A stretch of 64,000 nucleotides of DNA from TMED78 sp036337035 (GCA_036337035.1 JAYZFC010000005.1:62001-126000); one strand, 5' to 3'; positions 9,728 to 18,978 are shown, counted from the stretch's first letter. Notes: generated by a model from the sequence alone, not told the origin. Translations and numbers: made by a program.

Positions 9728-10310
9728 ATTTTTTTATACTATCATAGAAAAATTTTCTCCACGAAAAGTAACCAAATAATGCCAAAACTAGATAAAACAT
9801 AAATAAAAATGATGTTATATATAAACTTTTCTCAAGATATATATAAATAGAACAGCTATCAATAATTATCCAGTATAGCCAATTTTCTAATATTCTTTTT
9901 GCTACAAGGAAAGTAGTAAAAATTGCAGCAATAGTTGTAAATGAATCTAAATAAGGAAAATTAGCTTGGGTATAGCTCATTAAAAAACCTGATAATAATG
10001 TTAGTACTAAGATAAAAAAAATAAATACAAAGTGTTCTGTTATTTTCATGGATATGATTGAACTATTAGATAAATTGGCATTACTCTGTTTCCATTTCCT
10101 CCAACCATATATCGCAATTAATGCATAAAATACCTGAAGAAATGATTCCATATATAAATCAGCTTTTAAAAAAATAAATATATAAAGGATTGAGCTACAG
10201 AAGGCTGCATACCAACAGAGTATATTTTGTCTTATAGCTAACAATAAATAAGTTATAGCTAGAATTGTAGCAGTCATTTCAATAAAATTAATATTAGATA
10301 TAAGCTCCAT
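9711..10310 (-). CDS. pnuT: PnuC-family vitamin permease, probably thiamine (PnuT)
   Basis: Inner-membrane transporter of the PnuC family with about seven hydrophobic segments over 199 aa. The W-Y-A-A-F near residue 34 and IYGWRKWK near 75 are PnuC signatures. PnuC proteins move nicotinamide riboside, while PnuT relatives under TPP riboswitches move thiamine. The upstream TPP riboswitch and TonB receptor and the downstream kinase point to thiamine. It follows the receptor by 60 bases. Confidence 0.83.
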   Translation of the reverse strand: MELISNINFIEMTATILAITYLLLAIRQNILCWYAAFCSSILYIFIFLKADLYMESFLQVFYALIAIYGWRKWKQSNANLSNSSIISMKITEHFVFIFFILVLTLLSGFLMSYTQANFPYLDSFTTIAAIFTTFLVAKRILENWLYWIIIDSCSIYIYLEKSLYITSFLFMFYLVLALFGYFSWRKFFYDSIKKYDPKR

Positions 10311-10370
10311 ATAAAATTACAATTTCCTGATATAAATTCTTTACTATCTATTATTATAAAAATTTAATCC

Positions 10371-12434
10371 TTAAAATTTATAGTCAATAGTTATCCCGAA
10401 ATGTCTAGGATCACCTAAACGCCTAAATAGTTGAGGTGTCCAACTCATATCATTTGGATCATTTGCAAAGTAAAATCCCCTAACTGAATAACTTTGATTA
10501 AATAAATTCTTTGACCATAATGAATATACCCAATTATCTCTTTGGTAGCCTAATTTTAAATTAACTAGGTGATATGGATTAGATTTTTTGTTATGGCTAT
10601 CATCATAATAAAATTCATCTCTTCCTTGAAGATCTAAACTTCCAAAGAAACCCCGATAATTTTCATAATTAATTCCTATAGAGTATTGATATTTTGGAGA
10701 GTGTGCCTGATCTCTTCCACTTACAGATAATGTTGGGTTCTGAAATTTACTATACTCTGTATCTAATAAGCCAAGGTTATAATCAATGTTAATATTGTTT
10801 CTAATGTTCCAAATTAACTGTACTTCTATACCTCTATTAAATCCTTTAGCTGCATTATCAGTAAAATATATATACGAGAGCGGGTCATTAGGGTCTAACT
10901 GTAAAGAAGTACTAACTTGCTGATCTCTTCTTGATGAGGAAAAAAAGGATACACTTCCTCTAATATTATCATTAAAAAAACTACCTTTAAATCCAGTTTC
11001 AGCACTATATAAAAATTCTTTTGTAAATGCTTTTCTATCATTCGGCACCGAAGAGCCTATATTAAACCCTCCTGCCTTATAGCCTTTTAAATAAGAAAAA
11101 TACCAATTCTTATTCTCAGAAAAATTATAATTTATAGAAACTCCTCCTCCCCACATAGATTCCTTAGGGTTGAAAGCTAGGTTATTAGTATCTTTATAGC
11201 TCGCATCTCTTTTCTCAATTCTATAATTTGTTGAAAAATTTAGCCTCTGATTAATTTGTAAATTATTTTGAAAATAAAATGCTAAATTCTTTGCATCATA
11301 ATTACTATTAAGATCTTTATAAGATAATCCACTTGCATACTCTAAATTGTGATTATGTTCTTTTATATTGATAAGATAAATACCTGTAACTGTCTTAGAC
11401 GGTTTATTAAAAAAAGATGAACTGTTACTAGACTTAGGTGTTAATCTAATTTCTTGACTTAAAGATTGCCTATTTCTTTTAGTTAAAGAATTATAGTCAT
11501 AATCTTGTTTCCAGAAGGAATTATTACCCCAGTCTCCATCATAACTTACCTCTATATTTGAATCTGAATAGCTACTGATACTATGGAAATCATAATAGTC
11601 ATTACCTAGCCATCTTATTTGTAAATTAGTGGCCTTTGATTTTTGAGAATCTTTTCCAGGTTTATCTGAGAGTGTTTCAAATGTATTATTATTAACCCAT
11701 GCATCATATCCATTATTCAGATTTGCTAAGATAGTAGTTAAATTCAAATCTATATTTCTATTAGGTTGCCAATTAATCTTTAATCTAGAAGTCAATTCAT
11801 CTCTTTTATTTGTATTGCTTCTTCTTAAATAAATGTTCTCTCTAAAGCCATCATTATTATATTTTTGTGCAACAAATCTATATTTAATATTAGAGGTAGA
11901 TGGGCCTCCAAATGCAATTCCTAGTGACTGGGTATTGTTATTTCCAAGCTGAACTCTGCTTTTAAATTCATACTGATCTGTTGGGTCTTTTGAAGTAATA
12001 TTAATAAGACCAGCCAAAGCATTAGCTCCATACCTAGCGCCCTGTGGGCCTCTTAAAACTTCTATTTGATCAAGATCAAATAAAGTAGCAACCATTCCTA
12101 TACCGCTAAAATCAATACCATCAAATATAAATCCCACCGATGAATTAGGTGCTCCTTGATATTGCTCTCTTTCACCTATACCTCTAATTTGAAAATATCT
12201 TGGTCTTGAAGTCTCACCTGACCAATTTAAATTAGGAACTTGTAGTAATAAATCCTCAAAATGTTGAATACCAGATTGATCAATCTTATCGTCATTAATT
12301 AAATGAATACTTCTTGAAATATCTTTAGACTGTGACTCCGTAAAATCAGCAGAAACAATTATTTCTTCTATGGATAGCTCTTGCGAAAATATACTAGAAC
12401 TAAAAATTGTAATAAATATAAAAAAAAATCTCAT
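10371..12434 (-). CDS. TonB-dependent outer-membrane receptor, probably for thiamine
   Basis: Outer-membrane beta-barrel importer of 687 aa. After a signal peptide ending IFSQ comes a TonB-box-like EEIIVSA, a plug domain with the conserved LRGPQGARYGANALAG block, and a long barrel ending in aromatic YKF, the usual outer-membrane signal. A longer reading frame back to 12554 exists, but its first 40 codons are the translated TPP riboswitch. The ATG at 12434 has a good AGGAG site upstream and begins a proper signal peptide, so I use it. Substrate inferred from the riboswitch and the PnuT-type neighbour. Confidence 0.9.
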   Translation of the reverse strand: MRFFFIFITIFSSSIFSQELSIEEIIVSADFTESQSKDISRSIHLINDDKIDQSGIQHFEDLLLQVPNLNWSGETSRPRYFQIRGIGEREQYQGAPNSSVGFIFDGIDFSGIGMVATLFDLDQIEVLRGPQGARYGANALAGLINITSKDPTDQYEFKSRVQLGNNNTQSLGIAFGGPSTSNIKYRFVAQKYNNDGFRENIYLRRSNTNKRDELTSRLKINWQPNRNIDLNLTTILANLNNGYDAWVNNNTFETLSDKPGKDSQKSKATNLQIRWLGNDYYDFHSISSYSDSNIEVSYDGDWGNNSFWKQDYDYNSLTKRNRQSLSQEIRLTPKSSNSSSFFNKPSKTVTGIYLINIKEHNHNLEYASGLSYKDLNSNYDAKNLAFYFQNNLQINQRLNFSTNYRIEKRDASYKDTNNLAFNPKESMWGGGVSINYNFSENKNWYFSYLKGYKAGGFNIGSSVPNDRKAFTKEFLYSAETGFKGSFFNDNIRGSVSFFSSSRRDQQVSTSLQLDPNDPLSYIYFTDNAAKGFNRGIEVQLIWNIRNNINIDYNLGLLDTEYSKFQNPTLSVSGRDQAHSPKYQYSIGINYENYRGFFGSLDLQGRDEFYYDDSHNKKSNPYHLVNLKLGYQRDNWVYSLWSKNLFNQSYSVRGFYFANDPNDMSWTPQLFRRLGDPRHFGITIDYKF

Positions 12435-12460
12435 AATTCTCCTCTTAATAAAAAAACAGT

Positions 12461-12561
12461 CCGAGAATGAGATAATTTTCCGTCCCTTCGCTGGTTCTAG
12501 CCAGATCAGGTTCAAAGGGTAATTAGAAAAATCTAATATCTCAGGAAAAACCACCCCTCGG
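12461..12561 (-). promoter_or_regulatory. TPP (THI-box) riboswitch
   Basis: Read on the minus strand, the leader holds the three conserved TPP aptamer blocks in order: GGGGTGG then CTGAGA (12544-12539), ACCCTTTGAACCTGATCTGG (12520-12501) and CCAGCGAAGGGA (12494-12483). They are followed by the receptor ATG 49 bases after the aptamer core. CCGAG (12561-12557) can pair with CTCGG (12465-12461), which is followed by ACTG and seven Us, so a transcriptional control element is possible. Low thiamine pyrophosphate is expected to switch on the receptor, permease and kinase. Confidence 0.93.
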
Positions 12562-12603
12562 TTTAATCCTAATATAATAGTGTATAAAAAATAAAAAAGG
12601 AAT

Positions 12604-13128
12604 CTATTCTTCGAGCCTAGGTATAAGCTCTGCTAAGTTGCAAGGTGATGTTCTAGAATCTAATTGGAATGAAATAATCTTCTCCCAAGCTGTTTTACAT
12701 GCATTCGTTGATCCTGGCAAGGAAAATATAAATGTACTATTGGCAACTCCTGCAATTGCCCTTGATTGAAGAGAGGATGTGCCAATATCATTAAAAGAAA
12801 GATATCTAAAAAACTCTCCAAATCCATCGATTTTTTTATCTAGCAAAACTTCAATGGCTTCCGGAGTTCCATCTTTACCAGTAATACCTGTACCGCCTGT
12901 TGTTATAACAACATTAATAGTTTCAGAGGCTATCCATCTAGAAACGATTGATCTAATTTCAAATATATTATCTTTTACTATTTTCCTATCAAATAGATTA
13001 TGTCCAGATTCCTTTATTAAAGAAACTAGAAGGTCTCCTGAAGTATCATTATCTATATTTCTAGTATCAGAAATCGTAAGTAATGATATACTTAGTGGAA
13101 CAAAAGCTTTTTTATCTTTTTTTGTCAT
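12604..13128 (-). CDS. moaB: Molybdenum cofactor biosynthesis protein MoaB
   Basis: MoaB/MogA-family protein that adenylylates molybdopterin during molybdenum cofactor assembly. The family blocks are TTGGTGITGKDGTPEA near residues 95-110, GFGEFFRYLSF, SRAIAG and LPGSTNACKTAWE, then a C-terminal PCN. The 174 aa length fits MoaB. It sits at the left edge of the molybdenum gene district, divergent from the MFS gene and upstream of the TPP riboswitch on the same strand. Confidence 0.92.
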   Translation of the reverse strand: MTKKDKKAFVPLSISLLTISDTRNIDNDTSGDLLVSLIKESGHNLFDRKIVKDNIFEIRSIVSRWIASETINVVITTGGTGITGKDGTPEAIEVLLDKKIDGFGEFFRYLSFNDIGTSSLQSRAIAGVANSTFIFSLPGSTNACKTAWEKIISFQLDSRTSPCNLAELIPRLEE

Positions 13129-13232
13129 ATCTATTATTGATTTGTCAGCATAATGAATTAAAGCAATATTATCATTTTACGACAAGAGTATTAAATTAAC
13201 TTTACAAATAATTGTTTTTCTAGAGAAAAAAA

Positions 13233-14444
13233 ATAAATATTACCCCGAAAGCTAGCATAGCACCTCTAAAAATTAAAATATTTCGCAATATATGGATTGC
13301 TAACTTAATTTCAAACCTGGGCACTTGGATGCATAATATAGGGGCTGGCTGGCTAATGACAGACCTATCTTCTGATCCTTTCTTGGTTTCAATGATTCAA
13401 GTATCAGTCGTTCTTCCTGGATTTATACTAACAATTCCTGCAGGAGTTCTTGCAGATATAATAGATAGAAGAATTTATTTGCTAATCTCAATTAGCTGGA
13501 TGATTTTTTTTGCTGTTATAGTTGGACTAGTTACTATTGCAGGAAATATAACTCCTTTTTTATTAATTAGCTTTACATTTGCTTTAGGAATGGGCACTGC
13601 AATGATTTTACCTGCATTTACCGCTCTAACGCCTGATCTGGTTCCTAAGTCCCAATTAGTGGAGGCAGTAACATTAAATAGTATTGCAATGAATATTACT
13701 AGAGCATTAGGCCCAGCTGTAGCCGGAATTTTAATTGCAATAAGTGGTCCGGGTTTAGTTTTTATCCTTAATGGCCTAAGCTTTATTGGTATTTTTTTCG
13801 TAATACTTAATTATAATAATTCACGAATACCAAATAGTGGCTCTAATGAAAAATTTTTCGAGGCCATGTCTTCTGGTTTTAATTTCTTATTGAATTCTGA
13901 AAAACTACTTACGGTAATGCTTAGAACAATTACTTTCTTTTCTGTTGGAAGTGCTATTTTAACCTTCCTCCCGTTAATAGTTAGAGAAGAGATGGGTGCT
14001 GGACCTCAGACTTATAGTATCCTAGTCACTAGCATGGGCATTGGAGCTGTTATAGCAGGTCTTACTCTAACAAACTTTAGAGCGCGTTATAAAAATAATA
14101 ACATCCTTATATTCAGTATAATAATTACAAGCCTCTCTTTACTAGGTTTAGCTTATATTAGATCTATCTACCCTCTTATTATTATTATGTTTTTTTCTGG
14201 TATATCTTGGATGTGTGCTGTATCTACATTGCATGTTTCAGCGCAGTTATCGCTTCCAGCATGGGTAAGAGCTAGGGGTATGTCTTTATACTTAAGTAGC
14301 TTTATGGGTAGTTGGGCCTTAGGAAGTGCAATTTGGGGGCAAATAGCTAAACTCACAAACATATCAATAGCCCTAACCGTAGCAGTAATTTTTGGGCTAA
14401 TCATAAATCTAATAACAGCAAAAAGGAAATTAGTAGACATATAG
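13233..14444 (+). CDS. MFS transporter (MFS_3 type), non-canonical start
   Basis: Major facilitator of the MFS_3 family with about 11-12 hydrophobic segments and motif A-like GVLADIIDRR. Substrate unknown. The first ATG (13329) would cut away residues that are clearly coding. Just upstream in frame is APLKIKIFRNIWIANLISN and then LGTWM, the conserved beginning of this family. The frame is open back to a TAG at 13221 with no ATG, GTG or TTG. ATA at 13233 or ATT at 13239 are the likely starts; I list ATA. An AGAGA-like ribosome site precedes 13233. It abuts mocA with no gap, but a role in molybdenum metabolism is not shown. Confidence 0.75.
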   Translation: MNITPKASIAPLKIKIFRNIWIANLISNLGTWMHNIGAGWLMTDLSSDPFLVSMIQVSVVLPGFILTIPAGVLADIIDRRIYLLISISWMIFFAVIVGLVTIAGNITPFLLISFTFALGMGTAMILPAFTALTPDLVPKSQLVEAVTLNSIAMNITRALGPAVAGILIAISGPGLVFILNGLSFIGIFFVILNYNNSRIPNSGSNEKFFEAMSSGFNFLLNSEKLLTVMLRTITFFSVGSAILTFLPLIVREEMGAGPQTYSILVTSMGIGAVIAGLTLTNFRARYKNNNILIFSIIITSLSLLGLAYIRSIYPLIIIMFFSGISWMCAVSTLHVSAQLSLPAWVRARGMSLYLSSFMGSWALGSAIWGQIAKLTNISIALTVAVIFGLIINLITAKRKLVDI

Positions 14445-15047
14445 ATGCAAAAGAGAAAAAGAAAGAATATTTTTATTCACCCAGTTTTGTTAGCAGCAGG
14501 AGGTTCAAAAAGACTAGGTTATCCCAAGCAGCTTTTGAAATACAAATCTAAATCCTTAATATCGAGATCTATATACATTGCTAACTCTATAACATCAAAT
14601 CCTGTCTCTATCATAATTGGATCTAATGCTTTAAAAATAAGATTAGCAATAAAGCATCAAACTAATAATTCAATAATTATCTTCAATAGAAAATGGGAGT
14701 TAGGTATATCTGAATCCTTGAAGATTAGCAAAAAACATATTAACCCTAGTGCTAAAGCTATTCTTATCCTTTCATGTGATCAGCCATTTATTAATAACAA
14801 GCATATTGATAAATTAATCAAAATATGGAATAAGAATAAAAATAAGATTGTTGTTGCAAAATATAATAATACTTTTGGTATACCACTAATACTTCCAAAA
14901 AAATTATTTTACTTACTAGATATGGTAACTGGAGATCAAGGTATAAAAAAATTAGTTAAAGAAAGAAAAGATCTATTAAAGAAAGTTACTATTAATTCAG
15001 CTGGTATTGATATAGACACTGAAGAAGACAAAAAAAAATTTCTCTAA
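14445..15047 (+). CDS. mocA: Molybdenum cofactor cytidylyltransferase MocA-like
   Basis: Nucleotidyltransferase of the MobA-like NTP transferase family. The nucleotide-binding loop LAAGGSKRLGYPKQLL spans residues 16-31, and the metal motif is CDQPF (111-115). LAAG rather than the LAGG of MobA favours MocA, which attaches CMP to give molybdopterin cytosine dinucleotide for xanthine dehydrogenase-type enzymes. The nearby xdhC supports this. It starts directly after the transporter stop (TAGATG). Lysine-rich, with isoleucine/asparagine bias like the rest of the window. Substrate specificity is inference. Confidence 0.8.
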   Translation: MQKRKRKNIFIHPVLLAAGGSKRLGYPKQLLKYKSKSLISRSIYIANSITSNPVSIIIGSNALKIRLAIKHQTNNSIIIFNRKWELGISESLKISKKHINPSAKAILILSCDQPFINNKHIDKLIKIWNKNKNKIVVAKYNNTFGIPLILPKKLFYLLDMVTGDQGIKKLVKERKDLLKKVTINSAGIDIDTEEDKKKFL

Positions 15048-15054
15048 GCATATA

Positions 15055-15477
15055 TTAATCAATAGAATTAGAGTTAATCCACTTGAATGAAGAGTCTGAG
15101 TAATGTTCTTTTTTCCATATTGGCAGTCTATTTTTTAATTCTTCAATAATATAAGAACACGCCTCAAATGCATCACACCTATGATCTGCAGTTACGCCTA
15201 TCCAAACTGCGCAATCTCCTACATCAAGATCACCAATTCTATGTTGGCTTTCAACACCAGAAATCTTATATTTAATTAAGGCTTCTTCCAATATCTTGTT
15301 CCCTTCGCTATTGGCAATAGACTCTTCTCCATCATAGCTCAAAGACTTAACAGCTTTGCCGCTATTATGATTCCGAACCCAACCTTCAAAAGAGACATAA
15401 GCTCCTGCCGTGCTTTGACGCATATCTTTACTTAGATTCTTAATATCTATCTTTCTTTTAACTATTTTAAACATCAT
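15055..15477 (-). CDS. moaE: Molybdopterin synthase catalytic subunit MoaE
   Basis: Large subunit of molybdopterin synthase, which adds two sulfurs to cyclic pyranopterin phosphate. Family blocks are visible: FEGWVRNHNSGK near residue 30, HRIGDLDVGDCAVWI (about 82-96), HRCDAFEACSYIIEELK, and the catalytic lysine region PIWKKEHY. The ATG overlaps the moaD stop (ATGA). Convergent with mocA, seven bases between stops. Confidence 0.95.
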   Translation of the reverse strand: MMFKIVKRKIDIKNLSKDMRQSTAGAYVSFEGWVRNHNSGKAVKSLSYDGEESIANSEGNKILEEALIKYKISGVESQHRIGDLDVGDCAVWIGVTADHRCDAFEACSYIIEELKNRLPIWKKEHYSDSSFKWINSNSID

Positions 15478-15716
15478 CCGCCTGCTACTGGAGGGAAAAA
15501 AAATATAGTATCATTTTCTTTAATTGAAGAATCCCAATCAACTAAGTTTCCATTAATAGCTACTTTGCAGTTTTTAATGCTATCTAAAAAATTGTATTTA
15601 TCTGCAAGAAATTCAAATATTTGTTTAACTGATTCTAGCTCTGTTAAAATTTCCTCATTATCACAACCTGACTGCTCTCTAAATACTGCAAAATATTCTA
15701 CTTTTACTTTAATCAT
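15474..15716 (-). CDS. moaD: Molybdopterin synthase sulfur carrier MoaD
   Basis: Ubiquitin-like sulfur carrier, 80 aa, ending in the required PPVAGG tail whose last glycine becomes thiocarboxylated. A frame start at 15734 exists, but the ATG at 15716 gives MIKVKVEYFA, the normal family N-terminus, and overlaps the moaC stop by eight bases, so I use it. Partner of MoaE encoded next. Activated by a MoeB-type enzyme, and a candidate for that is at the right edge of this window. Confidence 0.93.
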   Translation of the reverse strand: MIKVKVEYFAVFREQSGCDNEEILTELESVKQIFEFLADKYNFLDSIKNCKVAINGNLVDWDSSIKENDTIFFFPPVAGG

Positions 15717-16179
15717 TGGCCCGAACAAAATCACTCTTTCCGCCTGACTTAGAAAGTAATTTAATTTCCTTAATTAATATCTCATGAGACAATGATTTAC
15801 ACATATCATAAACTGTTAGTGATGCTGTTGTTACACCAGTCAGGGCTTCCATCTCAACCCCAGTTTTATAAATAGCGGAAACTTCGCACTTAATTATTAT
15901 TTCTGAGATAGAAACCCAATCAATCGTTATATTACATTTATCAATTGGAATTGGATGACATAGAGGTATCAATTCATGAGTCTTCTTAACGGCCATAACT
16001 CCTGCTGTTATAGCTGTATCAAAAACAGGTCCTTTTTTTGTCTTAAGCTCTTTTGATTTAAAACTAATATTACTTGGAAAGACAATGCTGGCAATTGCTA
16101 TAGCACTTCTTCTAGTTAGCTCCTTAGAACCAACATCAACCATTGAAGGGTTATTTTTTTTATTAATATGATTTAGCAC
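15709..16179 (-). CDS. moaC: Cyclic pyranopterin monophosphate synthase MoaC
   Basis: Works with MoaA to convert GTP to cyclic pyranopterin monophosphate. The conserved blocks are SMVDVGSKELTRRSA near residue 12, GPVFDTAITAGVMAVKKT, LIPLCHPIPI, and MEALTGVTTASLTVYDMCKS with the catalytic Asp. It starts with GTG, and that start overlaps the moaA stop by one base (TAGTG). Length 156 aa is typical. Confidence 0.95.
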   Translation of the reverse strand: MLNHINKKNNPSMVDVGSKELTRRSAIAIASIVFPSNISFKSKELKTKKGPVFDTAITAGVMAVKKTHELIPLCHPIPIDKCNITIDWVSISEIIIKCEVSAIYKTGVEMEALTGVTTASLTVYDMCKSLSHEILIKEIKLLSKSGGKSDFVRAND

Positions 16180-17225
16180 TACCCACCCATAGTATACATT
16201 TCAACACGTGATGGCTTATTCTTTTTAGTATTGCTTTTTCTTAGTTCGCTATACCTATCAGTTCTTGATCTCCATATATTTTGAAAAACATTCATCAAAT
16301 CATTATCACTTGCACCGCCTCTCATCAAACTTCTTATATTCATTCCTTTTGAGCTAAATAAGCATGTATAGATCGATCCATCTGCAGAAATGCGAGCTCG
16401 ATTACAGTCTCCACAGAATGGTTTTGTAACTGAAGATATAAATCCTATTTCGCCTTGACCATCCTCATAAGAATATCTGCTTGCAACCTCACCAATATAA
16501 TTATTTTCTATAGGAATAAGATTCCATTTTTTGGAGATATTTTTTAATAATTCAGATGAAGAAACAACTTGATCCTGTTTCCAATTATTTAAGGTACCTA
16601 CATCCATATATTCTATAAATCTTACTATGATTCCAGTACCTCTATAGTAGTCCAATAAATCTAGCACTCTATGGTCATTCAAACCTTTCTGAATCACTAC
16701 ATTTAGTTTGATTGGCCCCAACCCAACTTTTTTTGCGGTACTAATTCCATGTAATACAGAATCTAAGCTTCCTTTGCCGCCACTCATTTTTTTAAAGATC
16801 TTTTCATCAATACTATCTAAGCTTACAGTTATTCTTTTTAAACCAGCCTTTTTTAGATCTTTAGCCCTAACCGCTAACAAAGATCCGTTGGTAGTTAAAG
16901 CAAAATCATTTAGGTTAGATAATGAATTTAAATTTGAAATGATCTCAAATATATCTTTCCTAAGAAGAGGCTCTCCTCCTGTTAATCTAATTTTTTCTAC
17001 TCCTAGCTGAGTAAATATCTGAGCAATACGCTTTATTTCGCCAGAGGAGAGCCAGTTTTTTTTTGGCAAAAAAATATGATTTTCTCCATAGGTATCTACT
17101 GGCATACAATATGGACATCTAAAATTGCAGCGATCAATGACTGAAATTCTTAGATCCCTAAGAGGTCTAGAAAACTTATCATTTATTTTCCCTATTCTAT
17201 TAAAGCTAGATATATTATCTTTCAT
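16179..17225 (-). CDS. moaA: GTP 3',8-cyclase MoaA
   Basis: Radical-SAM enzyme for the first step of molybdenum cofactor synthesis. The N-terminal cluster motif is CNFRCPYC (C33, C37, C40). The C-terminal second cluster is C271, C274 and C288 in PFCGDCNRARISADG and YTCLF. The C-terminal GG (347-348), needed for catalysis, is intact. First gene of a moaACDE operon with overlapping starts and stops, 70 bases downstream of glnS. Confidence 0.96.
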   Translation of the reverse strand: MKDNISSFNRIGKINDKFSRPLRDLRISVIDRCNFRCPYCMPVDTYGENHIFLPKKNWLSSGEIKRIAQIFTQLGVEKIRLTGGEPLLRKDIFEIISNLNSLSNLNDFALTTNGSLLAVRAKDLKKAGLKRITVSLDSIDEKIFKKMSGGKGSLDSVLHGISTAKKVGLGPIKLNVVIQKGLNDHRVLDLLDYYRGTGIIVRFIEYMDVGTLNNWKQDQVVSSSELLKNISKKWNLIPIENNYIGEVASRYSYEDGQGEIGFISSVTKPFCGDCNRARISADGSIYTCLFSSKGMNIRSLMRGGASDNDLMNVFQNIWRSRTDRYSELRKSNTKKNKPSRVEMYTMGG

Positions 17226-17295
17226 AACAAAAATACATTAGTTAATTTTTAACCCTAAAACTTTTAATTATATAAAAATCATTATCAAATTAAAC

Positions 17296-18978
17296 TCATA
17301 ACGATTGTTTCTCTATCTTTGACCAGGTATCTCTAAGACTTAAGATCCTTAAAAAAACTAATCTTTTTTTAGAATCTATATTTTTATCTAATTTAAAATA
17401 ACCTAGCCGCTCAAACTGAAAAGATTCACTTATAGTAGCACTAGAAAGCGAAGGTTCTATAATAGCATCCTTAATTATCTCTAGGGAATGAGGATTGATA
17501 TGTTTAGTCAAATCACTCCCCTTCTTGTCAGGAAAAGGATCATTAAACAATCTATCATATAAGTGGACTTCTGCCTTTTGTCCTTGATTGGCTGAAATCC
17601 AATGAATTGTACCTTTCACTTTTTTTTCAGAAGATCCTGACCCACTCTTGGTTCTAGGGTCATAAGTACATCTTAATTCAATAATATTTCCTTCTTTATC
17701 CTTAACAATTTTCTCACATTTTATAATATAACCATACTTTAAGCGCACTTCTGAATTAGGAGATAATCTAAAAAACTTGCTAGGTGGATGCTCCATGAAA
17801 TCATCTCTTTCTATATATATTTCCCTAGAAAAAATAATTTTTCTTTTTCCAAGAGACTCATTAGTTGGGTGATTAGAAGCAAACATTATCTCATCTTCAT
17901 TGTCTGGAAAATTTTCTATAATAATCTTCAATGGCTTTAAAATTGCGAATCTTCTCTCACTTTTATGATCGAGATCTTCTCTTACACAATTTTCTAAATT
18001 GCTAAGTTGTATAGTATTATTTTTTTTTGTTACGCCTATTCTATATATAAAATCACGTATAGATTGAGCAGTATATCCTCTCCTTCTCATACCAGATATT
18101 GTTGGCATTCTAGGATCATCCCATCCAGAAACATAACCTGAATCAACTAAACCCTTAAGCTTCCTTTTACTCATAACAGTAAACATTAAGTTCAGTCTAG
18201 AGAATTCAATTTGTTTAGGGTTACTCTCTAATGAAAATTGCCTTAAAAACCATTCATATAAAGGCCTATGATCTTCAAATTCAAGACTACATAAAGAATG
18301 TGTAGTTCTCTCAATCAAATCAGATAATGTATGGGCAAAATCATACATAGGATATATACACCAATCATTATTAGTATTCTGATGAGAAATCTTTCGAATT
18401 CGATATAAAATTGGATCTCTTAAATTAATATTTGAAGAAGACATGTCAATCTTAGCTCTTAAAACATGCTCACCTTCTTCAAATACTCCATTAGCCATGT
18501 CTTCAAAAAGCTTAAAACTTTCCTCTATAGATCGATCTCTATATGGGCTATCTATTCCTGGATCAGTTAATGTTCCACGATATTCTTTTATTTTATCTAT
18601 GCTCAAGCTATCTACATAAGCTTTATTATCTAATATTAATTTTTTTGCAAAATTATATAACTCAGAAAAGTAATCAGAAGCATAAGTTAACTTATCCCAT
18701 GAATACCCAAGCCAAGTTATATCTTCTTTTATAGCTTGTTCGTACTTTTTATCTTCTTTCTCAGGATTAGTATCATCAAAGCGCAAAAAACACTTACCAT
18801 TAAACTCAGAAGCAATATCAAAAGATAAGCTTAAAGCCTTTGCATGGCCTATATGTAGGTAACCATTTGGCTCAGGAGGAAAGCGTGTTTGTATCCTCCC
18901 ATCATTCAACTTTTTGTCTAAATCAGCTGAAATAATCTGGCTTATAAAATTTGTACCTCTTTTATTTTTTTTATCCAT
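17296..18978 (-). CDS. glnS: Glutaminyl-tRNA synthetase
   Basis: Class I aminoacyl-tRNA synthetase charging tRNA-Gln. The signatures are PPEPNGYLHIGHAKAL (HIGH at 42-45) and MSKRK (269-273), the class I KMSKS equivalent. The 560 aa length and the C-terminal anticodon-binding beta-barrels fit GlnRS rather than GluRS. A complete gatCAB is also in the window; with GlnRS present, GatCAB probably serves Asp-tRNA(Asn). Divergent from the TRAP binding-protein gene. Confidence 0.95.
   Translation of the reverse strand: MDKKNKRGTNFISQIISADLDKKLNDGRIQTRFPPEPNGYLHIGHAKALSLSFDIASEFNGKCFLRFDDTNPEKEDKKYEQAIKEDITWLGYSWDKLTYASDYFSELYNFAKKLILDNKAYVDSLSIDKIKEYRGTLTDPGIDSPYRDRSIEESFKLFEDMANGVFEEGEHVLRAKIDMSSSNINLRDPILYRIRKISHQNTNNDWCIYPMYDFAHTLSDLIERTTHSLCSLEFEDHRPLYEWFLRQFSLESNPKQIEFSRLNLMFTVMSKRKLKGLVDSGYVSGWDDPRMPTISGMRRRGYTAQSIRDFIYRIGVTKKNNTIQLSNLENCVREDLDHKSERRFAILKPLKIIIENFPDNEDEIMFASNHPTNESLGKRKIIFSREIYIERDDFMEHPPSKFFRLSPNSEVRLKYGYIIKCEKIVKDKEGNIIELRCTYDPRTKSGSGSSEKKVKGTIHWISANQGQKAEVHLYDRLFNDPFPDKKGSDLTKHINPHSLEIIKDAIIEPSLSSATISESFQFERLGYFKLDKNIDSKKRLVFLRILSLRDTWSKIEKQSL

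Noticed and set aside
9087..9779. 230-codon open frame on the plus strand
   Set aside because: It is antisense to the thiamine kinase-like gene, whose strand shows HND and IDFE kinase motifs. The frame is an AT-rich shadow with no domain pattern.
12435..12554. N-terminal extension of the TonB receptor frame
   Set aside because: These codons are the TPP aptamer read as protein; a good ribosome site and signal peptide begin at 12434.
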